Shown piece by piece: positions 45,060 through 51,490 of a stretch of DNA of 64,000 bases. The notes beneath the pieces were generated by a model that saw only the letters and a program-made list of their open reading frames with translations, did not search any database and was not told where the DNA came from. A program made the position numbers and the translations under genes. How positions within the stretch are numbered: the stretch's first letter is position 1; each line of letters opens with the position of its first letter. Source of the stretch: Pseudomonas sp. ANT_H12B (GTDB lineage Bacteria > Pseudomonadota > Gammaproteobacteria > Pseudomonadales > Pseudomonadaceae); the NCBI RefSeq assembly GCF_008369325.1, contig NZ_VOBI01000014.1, positions 62,001 to 126,000 on the forward strand. Direction: 5' to 3'.

Positions 45060-45381
45060 TCGTTGACGTACGCCGAGGATAACTTTCGGACGACAGCTTG
45101 GGTGCGCTGTTTTTCGAGCGTTTGCTGTTATCCATGACTTTTATGAAATGCTTTCCCTTTTCAAAATCGGAAGGTGCATAAAGCGATCGATAGTTAAAGT
45201 TGAGCGTGATGAAAAATAGAAAAATCAAATAAAAAGGAAAACTGATCAGGAACCAGATGTAGACCTCTCTTTCCTTATCATCAAGGAAGGGCAGGGCGAC
45301 GGTAGCCGAGGCTTCAGACAGTGTTGCGAATATAGCGATTACTGTCATGGGGTTGGTGATTTTCTTTTTGAGTTTGGTCAT
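45001..45381 (-). pseudogene. Proximal half of a likely frameshifted gene (two-helix membrane protein)
   Basis: A 126-codon frame, MTKLKKKITNPMTVIAIFATLSEASATVALPFLDDKEREVYIWFLISFPFYLIFLFFITLNFNYRSLYAPSDF..., with two hydrophobic helices (about residues 12-33 and 41-60) then a charged tail. The tail after residue 85 (SKNSAPKLSSESYPRRTSTSE) looks out of frame. It resembles widespread small uncharacterised membrane proteins carrying the LYAPSDF block. The region is AT-rich relative to its surroundings, consistent with acquired DNA. If intact in other strains it would be a single protein of about 200-220 residues. Confidence 0.5.
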
Positions 45382-45949
45382 ATTTTATACTCATGTAAGT
45401 TGGTCTTTTCTCAATGGGTTGATGGGTGTGATTTGAGTGTTTAGTTGTTATGGTAGCTGCATTGATCGCAAATCGGATATATCTGTTTTTCTTTTGTTTA
45501 AAGGACGGAGTGGTTTTTTCGGTGTGATGACTCGTGAGTCTTCGTTGATTTGTCATGATCCTTTCATGATTGTTCATTGGAGGTTTTTCGCTGTAAGAAT
45601 AAGTGGATACTTGATGTGTGATATTTCTGGTATGAATATTGATCAGGAAAATATCGGTTACTTTTAAGCCTCGCCTTATAGTCGACAGCAGTCGGATCAC
45701 CAGCGCCGAGTCTTGTTATTCCGCTTTTCTGGTTGTAAATCGATACAAAACTGTTGAAAAATCAAATGCCGGTGATTGGAAAAATCATCCCGATGCATTG
45801 TGATGGACGAGTTTTTGTAAGACTAATCCGCGTTATTTGTAGGGAATGTCTCTCGGTGCGGGTGGCCGGGGGGGGCGGCATGCCATAGGTGAAACGACTA
45901 GGCTATTGTGCGGGCTCTAAAAATTCGAACAGCGAAATTGGACTTGCCC
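45382..45949. other. AT-rich intergenic stretch before the response regulator
   Basis: About 570 bases, markedly AT-rich between about 45361 and 45660. Two possible frames on opposite strands in it have unusual composition and no Shine-Dalgarno, and I do not accept them as genes. No repeat ends, integrase or tRNA are seen that would explain how it arrived. Confidence 0.5.
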
Positions 45950-46576
45950 ATGAATAAAGTGCTGATCGTGGATGATCACCCCGTCATTCGTCTTGCGGTA
46001 CGTATGCTGATGGAGCGTCATGGCTACGAAGTCATTGCAGAGACAGATAATGGCGTGGATGCATTGCAACTTGCCCGTGAACATATGCCGGATATTATTA
46101 TTCTGGATATTGGAATACCGAAACTGGATGGGCTGGAAGTCATTGCGCGTCTGACATCGACAGCGCTGCCAATGAAAGTACTGATATTGACGTCCCAGGC
46201 ACCTGGGCATTTTTCCATGCGTTGCATGCAATCGGGTGCCGCCGGATATGTTTGTAAACAACAGGACCTCACTGAATTGCTCAGTGCAATAAAGGCTGTG
46301 TTGTCAGGCTACAGTTACTTCCCGAATCAAGCTTTGCATACCGTACGTTCCAGCTTGGGGAACGCGAGTGAATCCGATATGGTGGATCGTCTGTCGGGGC
46401 GGGAAATGATGGTTTTGCAACAACTGGCCCGAGGCAAGACCAATAAAGAAATTGCGGACGGAATGTTCCTCAGCAATAAGACAGTCAGCACCTACAAGAC
46501 TCGCCTGTTGTTGAAACTCAATGCTCGTTCCTTGGTCGATCTGATCGAGTTGGCTCAGCGCAACGGGTTGGTGTGA
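45950..46576 (+). CDS. LuxR-family response regulator (BvgA/EvgA/ErdR type), orphan
   Basis: A 208-residue two-component regulator: receiver domain with the acidic pair DDH and the phospho-acceptor aspartate in IIILDIGIPKLDG, then a LuxR-type helix-turn-helix (LSGREMMVLQQLARGKTNKEIADGMFLSNKTVSTYKTRLLLKL). It is close to the BvgA/EvgA/ErdR group. The start ATG at 45950 gives MNKVLIVDDHPVIRLAV; the frame is open upstream but non-conserved. No histidine kinase is adjacent. Confidence 0.88.
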   Translation: MNKVLIVDDHPVIRLAVRMLMERHGYEVIAETDNGVDALQLAREHMPDIIILDIGIPKLDGLEVIARLTSTALPMKVLILTSQAPGHFSMRCMQSGAAGYVCKQQDLTELLSAIKAVLSGYSYFPNQALHTVRSSLGNASESDMVDRLSGREMMVLQQLARGKTNKEIADGMFLSNKTVSTYKTRLLLKLNARSLVDLIELAQRNGLV

Positions 46577-46634
46577 CTGACTCAGCCTTCAGCAGGCGCG
46601 ATGAATGAGCGTTCATCAAGGGTTGAGCACTTAG

Positions 46635-46662
46635 TAAAAAGCCTCCGTTTCGGGAGGCTTTT
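46635..46662. terminator. Terminator between the response regulator and small ORF
   Basis: AAAAAGCCTCC-GTTTC-GGAGGCTTTT, on both strands with A/T runs. Confidence 0.85.
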
Positions 46663-46667
46663 AGGTG

Positions 46668-46847
46668 TCATAAGTCAAAATCGTAATCGGCCAATTGCTT
46701 TTGCAGTCGGCGCTCCTCCAGCAGATTGTCGATGGTGCGGCGTTTACTCAGGTTGGTCTTCGCCACTTCAGCCACCGGTTCAGCGTCATCGGCCTCAACG
46801 GGGGTGAAGTCGTCTTCTACGTCCAATTGCTCTTTGCCAGTACTCAT
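46668..46847 (-). CDS. Small conserved protein PA3496-like (59 residues)
   Basis: The minus strand reads MSTGKEQLDVEDDFTPVEA... ending KRRTIDNLLEERRLQKQLADYDFDL, 59 residues. A well-placed GGAG precedes the ATG at 46847. The acidic N-terminus and basic, leucine-containing C-terminal helix look like a real small protein. From memory, P. aeruginosa has a similarly small gene (PA3496) next to nth. Function unknown. Confidence 0.72.
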   Translation of the reverse strand: MSTGKEQLDVEDDFTPVEADDAEPVAEVAKTNLSKRRTIDNLLEERRLQKQLADYDFDL

Positions 46848-46953
46848 TTTGTTACTCCAGGCTAAGACTGCCTTTGGCGCTCCTTATATCGACATTCTCC
46901 CGGCGGGTAAAAAAGATTTTTTCAATCGATAAATCAAAAATCCTAATAGTGCC

Positions 46954-47592
46954 TCAATCGTCCGAGGTCTTTTGCTTGTACTCGCATAAATCCTCAATCC
47001 GGCAACTGCCGCAGCGAGGCTTGCGAGCCAGGCAAACGTAGCGTCCATGGAGGATCAGCCAATGATGGGAATCAAGCAGATACTCCTTGGGTACGAACTT
47101 CATCAGTTTTTTTTCCACCTCGACCACATTCTTGCCCGGGGCAATGCCGGTACGGTTGCTGACCCGGAAAATGTGCGTGTCCACGGCCATGGTCAGCTGA
47201 CGGAATGCGGTATTGAGCACCACGTTGGCGGTCTTGCGGCCGACGCCAGGTAACGCTTCCAGTTCCTCGCGGGTCTGAGGTACTTCGCCTCCATGGCGCT
47301 CTACCAGCAAGCGGCAAGTCTCGATCACGTTTTTCGCTTTGCTGTTGAACAGTCCGATGGTCTTGATGTACGCCGACAGTCCCTCGACGCCCAGCGCATG
47401 AATCGCCGCTGGGGTATTGGCCACCGGGTAAAGTTTGGCAGTGGCCTTGTTGACGCCGACATCGGTCGACTGTGCCGAGAGAATGACGGCGATCAGCAAC
47501 TCGAACGGCGAGGAATAGGCCAGTTCGGTCTTCGGTTCCGGGTTGTCTTCGTGAAACCTGCGGAAAATTTCCAGGCGTTTTGCAGCATTCAT
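46954..47592 (-). CDS. nth: Endonuclease III
   Basis: A 212-residue DNA glycosylase/AP lyase that removes oxidised pyrimidines. The helix-hairpin-helix with catalytic lysine is LPGVGRKTANVVLN, the catalytic aspartate is in VDTHIFRVSNR, and the [4Fe-4S] loop is present (CLARKPRCGSCRIEDLC). It is the last gene after rnfE, as in many gamma-proteobacteria. Confidence 0.95.
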   Translation of the reverse strand: MNAAKRLEIFRRFHEDNPEPKTELAYSSPFELLIAVILSAQSTDVGVNKATAKLYPVANTPAAIHALGVEGLSAYIKTIGLFNSKAKNVIETCRLLVERHGGEVPQTREELEALPGVGRKTANVVLNTAFRQLTMAVDTHIFRVSNRTGIAPGKNVVEVEKKLMKFVPKEYLLDSHHWLILHGRYVCLARKPRCGSCRIEDLCEYKQKTSDD

Positions 47593-47617
47593 GGGCAGTG
47601 CGTTTCCTCAGAAGCGG

Positions 47618-48205
47618 TCAGTGTGAGGGCGTTGGGCGGCGCCAGGCCTGCCAGGCGGCGATCAGCAGTCCCAGCAGAATGAATCCGCCAGGGGCCAGGG
47701 TGGCCAGTCGCAAGCCGCCATCGGCGGTCAGCACCCAGCCTTGCCAATCTGCTTGCGTCGCGCCAGCCAGCCATGGCAGGTGGCTGCCGAGAGTGCCGCT
47801 GCCGATCAACTCGCGCAGCAGACCCATGCCCACCATCAACGCGCCGAACAAGCCACACAGACGCAGACGATCACGCCATGTGTCCTGGAAAAAACCAGTG
47901 TGTTCCAGCACGACGCATTGCAAGGCGATCAATCCCGCATAGAACCCCAAATGTTGGTGCCATGGCAGCGACCAGGCTTGTATGGCAAGTTCTGCACAGC
48001 TGTTCAGCGTGGCCGCCAGCAGCACGCCGGCGAGCAAGTGTGTCGCCGGGACCAGTCGGGATCGCAACGCGCCCATGCTCACGCCAAAGGCACTGATCAC
48101 CACGATGAACATCAGCCACAGCCCGAGCGCGATGGCCAACGAGTTCGTGGCACCGATCAACGGTGCAAGCATCAGTGAGTTCTGCAGGGACGATGACTTA
48201 TTCAT
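47618..48205 (-). CDS. rnfE: Rnf complex subunit E-like protein (RsxE), one ligand Cys lost
   Basis: A 195-residue membrane protein with about six helices and the RnfE/NqrD pattern (GLLRELIGSGTLG, LATLAPGGFILLGLLIA). It is shorter than the roughly 230-residue norm. The first [2Fe-2S] ligand (Cys in LCPLL) is replaced by Ala14 in LAPLIGAT, while the second is kept as C97 (LIALQCVVL). The start overlaps the rnfG stop by 8 bases. nth follows. The 3' end lacks the usual charged tail. Confidence 0.85.
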   Translation of the reverse strand: MNKSSSLQNSLMLAPLIGATNSLAIALGLWLMFIVVISAFGVSMGALRSRLVPATHLLAGVLLAATLNSCAELAIQAWSLPWHQHLGFYAGLIALQCVVLEHTGFFQDTWRDRLRLCGLFGALMVGMGLLRELIGSGTLGSHLPWLAGATQADWQGWVLTADGGLRLATLAPGGFILLGLLIAAWQAWRRPTPSH

Positions 48206-48809
48206 GGGCGCTGCTCCCGACAAGCTGTTGCTCATGTTCATCGAAGTAACGCAATGAATCATGGAGGGCGTTGATCACCGCTCTTGAGGTGATGGTCGCT
48301 CCTGCCATCTGATCGAATTGCCCCTGATCCTTTTTCAAGGCCCAGCCACTGTCGGCGGGTTCGGTTGCGGACTTGCCGGAAAAGACCTGAAGCCAGGTAT
48401 TGGGCCAGTCAGCGAGTTTACCGCCGAGCCCCGGGGTTTCCGATTGTCTGAGGGTTTTGACACCCAGCAACTTGCCGTTCGCATCAATGGCGATCAGCAA
48501 CTCGATGGAGCCTGCATAGCCCACGGCCTGGCTGCGCAACAACACGGCGGAGGGTTGCCCTGCTCTGGTTGCCCGATAGCCACCGAGCAGCGTGCTGTTG
48601 GGCAAAGCGACGTTGTCGAGGTTGAGCGGCTGTTCCAGCGGCTGATTGTCGTAACTGTCAGGGGGGAGCAGGTCCAGCAGGTTGCGACTGTCGATCAGGC
48701 GTTGTTCGGCCGCAATACGCGGCGCGCTGGCGTGCTGCGCGAGGTAAGTTGCGCCAATCCCCACGCTCGCCAGTAACACCACAATCACAACGCTCGACGT
48801 TCGGTTCAT
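48198..48809 (-). CDS. rnfG: Rnf complex subunit G (RsxG), FMN-Thr kept
   Basis: A 203-residue periplasm-facing flavoprotein with an N-terminal helix (VVIVVLLASVGIGATYLAQ). The covalent FMN threonine motif is present (MAGATITSRAVINAL), and the LLGVKTLRQSETPGLGGKLAD segment is the FMN-binding domain hallmark. The ATG at 48809 overlaps the rnfD stop (ATGA). The frame is open far upstream, but that part overlaps rnfD and is spurious. Confidence 0.93.
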   Translation of the reverse strand: MNRTSSVVIVVLLASVGIGATYLAQHASAPRIAAEQRLIDSRNLLDLLPPDSYDNQPLEQPLNLDNVALPNSTLLGGYRATRAGQPSAVLLRSQAVGYAGSIELLIAIDANGKLLGVKTLRQSETPGLGGKLADWPNTWLQVFSGKSATEPADSGWALKKDQGQFDQMAGATITSRAVINALHDSLRYFDEHEQQLVGSSAHE

Positions 48810-49798
48810 GGCGCAACCCGTTCCTGCCTGGACACGACGAGCCGTTCCAGCGCTGGCACACAGAGGTTCATCAGCAGCACGGCAAATGCCACACCGTCCG
48901 GATAACCGCCCCAGGTGCGAATCAAATAGGTCAGCAGCCCAACCCCCGCGCCGAACAGCAGTCGGGCACCAGGGCTCTTCGCCCCGGACACCGGCTCCGT
49001 GACGATGAAGAAAGCACCCAGCATGCTGGCACCGGTGAACAGATGAAACAGCGGCGAGCCATGGGAGTCGGAGCCCGAACCGTTCCAGCACAGCAGGCTG
49101 ATGACGAACAGGCTGGCGAGCATGCCGACCGGTGCGTGCCAGCTGAACACCCCTCGTTGCAGCAGAAACGCGCCGCCCGCCAGGAAGGCCAGGTTTACCC
49201 ATTCCACGCCTCGGCCGCCGTAATGGCCGAACGCCGGGTTGCCGGCGAAGAGTTCGTCCATGGTCAGGCTTTTGTTGATCCGCAGACTGTCCAGCGCCGT
49301 GGCCTGGACCCAGGCATCCGGGGTCTGGTCGAGACTGAATCCGAACACCTGCTGCAAACCACCGAGCAGGTCCATGCCGTGTGACGACGGCCAGTGAGTC
49401 ATCTGTTGGGGAAAGGTCACCATCACCAGGGCGAAACCGAGCATTGCCGGGTTGAAGGGGTTCTTGCCGACGCCGCCATACAGGTGCTTGCCGAACACCA
49501 TCGCGAACGCCGCAGCACAGACGGTCAGCCACCATGGGCAGTAAGGCGGCAAGGCCATTGCCAGCAGCGTCGCGCTGACCAGCGCACTGCCATCGCTCAA
49601 GGTCGGCTTGAGCGCTCGCTTGCGCAGCTGCAACACGGCCGCTTCAACGGCCAGTGCGGTCACGCTCGCCAGAATCAGATTGATCAATACACCCCAGCCG
49701 TACAGCCAGAAAAACGCCAGTATTCCCGGCACGGTGGCCAGCAATACCAGCTTCATGGCTTGCTGAAGGCGTTCGTCGACTGATTCAAGGGGTGACAT
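48806..49798 (-). CDS. rnfD: Rnf complex subunit D (RsxD), FMN-Thr kept
   Basis: A 330-residue polytopic membrane flavoprotein of the RnfD/NqrB family: GKHLYGGVGKNPFNPAMLGFAL, the flavinylation segment WVQATALDSLR with threonine retained in the family position, and DGVAFAVLLMN near the C-terminus. Start at 49798 (MSPLESVDERLQQ) preferred over 49804 because the AGGTGA spacing is better. It overlaps rnfB and rnfG; where rnfC would normally precede it, there is no gene. Confidence 0.9.
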   Translation of the reverse strand: MSPLESVDERLQQAMKLVLLATVPGILAFFWLYGWGVLINLILASVTALAVEAAVLQLRKRALKPTLSDGSALVSATLLAMALPPYCPWWLTVCAAAFAMVFGKHLYGGVGKNPFNPAMLGFALVMVTFPQQMTHWPSSHGMDLLGGLQQVFGFSLDQTPDAWVQATALDSLRINKSLTMDELFAGNPAFGHYGGRGVEWVNLAFLAGGAFLLQRGVFSWHAPVGMLASLFVISLLCWNGSGSDSHGSPLFHLFTGASMLGAFFIVTEPVSGAKSPGARLLFGAGVGLLTYLIRTWGGYPDGVAFAVLLMNLCVPALERLVVSRQERVAP

Positions 49799-50795
49799 AG
49801 GCATTCACCTGATGCTCGGCTTCAGTCACCGCAAGTTCTAAGGCTTCGATTTGCTCAGCCGGGGCTTCGCGGGCTTGGGCTTTCTTGAGTTCGGCACGGC
49901 GCATGGCCAATTGGATCTTTGTCTTATTCAGCTGTGCATTTTTTGCCGGAGCGACGGGCGCCGGGGCTGGCGGTGCGCTGTTTTCCAACTGTGCCAAGGC
50001 TTGTTCGGCCACTTCGAACTGCTGTTGCAGCACGATCAGTTGCGACTGCTGTTCGAAAGTCGGTGGATGCCCGAAAGCCTTGAGCGATTTGTTCAATTGC
50101 GCGCGGCTCATCGCCAGATCGATCTTGGCTTTTTTCAATGCTGCGTCGGCGTTGGTTGCCTTCTGCACGCGGACCCGCTCAAGGGCGGCCTGAACCGGGT
50201 CGAGCGTCGCCACTTCACTGTGCTGCACAGTGCGTTGAGCGCGGGCCTGGCGCTCAGCGAGTTTGTGTTCTTCTTCACGCTGCAGGCGGGCGTTGCGTTG
50301 TTCGAAGCGGCGCCGTGCATGGTTACGCTTGACCGCCCGGGCTCGCTGTTCTTCAAGGCTTGCTGCCAGGCCACCGACAATCGGCACCACCGTGGCCAGC
50401 GGTAACGGGCGCATCTCGATGCAATCCACCGGGCAGGGCGCCACGCACAGGTCGCAACCGGTGCATTCATCGAAGATCACCGTGTGCATCAATTTCGCTG
50501 CACCGACGATGGCGTCAACCGGGCAAGCCTGGATGCACTTGGTGCAACCGATGCACTCGGCTTCACGAATATAGGCAATCTGCGCCGGGGCCGAACCGCG
50601 ACTGGCGTCCAGTTCCAGCACCGGCACTTTCAGCAGTTCGGCCAGCGCCGAGATGGTTTCGCTGCCGCCCGGTGGGCACTTGTTGATCGGCTCACCGTCG
50701 GCAATGCCTTCAGCGTACGGCTTGCATCCGGGGTGGCCGCATTTGCCGCATTGAGTCTGCGGCAGGAGGGCGTCGATGCGTTGAATCAGACTCAT
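49785..50795 (-). CDS. rnfB: RnfB-like iron-sulfur protein: no membrane helix, long helical tail
   Basis: A 336-residue protein. The N-terminal cluster motif C16-x2-C19-x4-C24-x15-C40 (RIDALLPQTQCGKCG, INKCPPGG) and two [4Fe-4S] ferredoxin motifs (C81, C84, C87, C91 and C111, C114, C117, C121) match RnfB. The N-terminal transmembrane helix normal in RnfB is absent because the start overlaps the rnfA stop (ATGA). From about residue 145 a charged Ala/Gln/Arg/Lys-rich helical tail runs to the end and contains two copies of a K-x-K-I-x-L-A-M-x-R-A-x-L pattern (about 221-237 and 291-306), recalling an RnfC C-terminus. No SLBB or flavin domain of RnfC is present. Confidence 0.87.
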   Translation of the reverse strand: MSLIQRIDALLPQTQCGKCGHPGCKPYAEGIADGEPINKCPPGGSETISALAELLKVPVLELDASRGSAPAQIAYIREAECIGCTKCIQACPVDAIVGAAKLMHTVIFDECTGCDLCVAPCPVDCIEMRPLPLATVVPIVGGLAASLEEQRARAVKRNHARRRFEQRNARLQREEEHKLAERQARAQRTVQHSEVATLDPVQAALERVRVQKATNADAALKKAKIDLAMSRAQLNKSLKAFGHPPTFEQQSQLIVLQQQFEVAEQALAQLENSAPPAPAPVAPAKNAQLNKTKIQLAMRRAELKKAQAREAPAEQIEALELAVTEAEHQVNAYVTP

Positions 50796-51361
50796 GTTGT
50801 GATCAGTCCGCTGAATCCGAGAAAGGCCACCGCGATCAGGCCGGCGCCAATCAGGTCGATCGGCAGGCCACGAAAGGGCAGTGGTACATCATTATCGAGT
50901 GTGCGTTGGCGCAAGTCGCTGAACAGACTCAGCACCAGCCAGAAGCCCAGCCCGGAACCGAGGCCCAGGGCTGTGGCATGAAAGAATCCTTTGTCGTCCT
51001 GAGTGTTGAGCAACACCAGCCCAAGTACGCCGGCATTGCCCAGCAGCAGCGGCCAGAGTCCCTCGAACGAAAGCTTCGCAAATATCCGTGAAAGCAGCTT
51101 CAGCAACGGGCCGATCAGCAGAACGCTCAGTGGCAGGAACACGAACAGGCGCAGCGCCGTCAGTTCCAGCGGCATCAGCAGCCAATGGTAGGCCGAGTAC
51201 CCGAGTATGCCGACGATCAGCATCAGGCAAGTCGTTGCAATGCCCAGCGCATGAACCTGACCGCGCTCGCTGCCCAGCAATGGATCGACGCCCAGCGGCC
51301 AGTGCAACACGAGGTTGTTGATCAGGGCTGTGCTGATAAGCGTAAGAAGCAGTTCGGTCAT
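50792..51361 (-). CDS. rnfA: RnfA-like membrane subunit (RsxA), both [2Fe-2S] Cys lost
   Basis: A 189-residue membrane protein of the RnfA/NqrE family, opening MTELLLTLISTALINNLVLHWPLG, with about six helices. In RnfA the segments LGLCPFMG and TTNCAVLG hold the two cysteines of the membrane [2Fe-2S] site; here they read LGVDPLLG (D26) and LGNAGVLG (A110). The ending PFRGLPIDLIGAGLIAVAFLGFSGL is the family tail. Start at 51361 is preferred over the longer in-frame start at 51394. Confidence 0.88.
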   Translation of the reverse strand: MTELLLTLISTALINNLVLHWPLGVDPLLGSERGQVHALGIATTCLMLIVGILGYSAYHWLLMPLELTALRLFVFLPLSVLLIGPLLKLLSRIFAKLSFEGLWPLLLGNAGVLGLVLLNTQDDKGFFHATALGLGSGLGFWLVLSLFSDLRQRTLDNDVPLPFRGLPIDLIGAGLIAVAFLGFSGLITT

Positions 51362-51436
51362 GGTCGTGCCGGCAAGAGGAGGCCTGTCTAACAAGGTTAG
51401 GCATTATCCGGCAAGGACGGAGGGTGGGCCAGACAT

Positions 51437-51475
51437 GAAAATCCCACAGTCGCGCGAGGCACGATTGTGGGATTG
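51437..51475 (-). terminator. Terminator of metG
   Basis: AATCCCACA(A)TCG ... CG(A)CTGTGGGATT followed by TTTC on the minus strand, between metG and rnfA. Confidence 0.75.
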
Positions 51476-51490
51476 TTTTAACGCGAAAAC

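Noticed and set aside
45437..45667. Plus-strand 76-codon frame in the AT-rich region
   Set aside because: No family pattern, no good start, and it lies opposite the other weak frame.
45314..45700. Minus-strand frame of 128 codons in the AT-rich region
   Set aside because: Polar, His/Thr-rich composition, no Shine-Dalgarno, and it overlaps the start of the better-supported membrane gene.
48198..49535. Long minus-strand frame that contains rnfG
   Set aside because: Only the part from 48809 down is rnfG; upstream codons are out-of-frame rnfD sequence.
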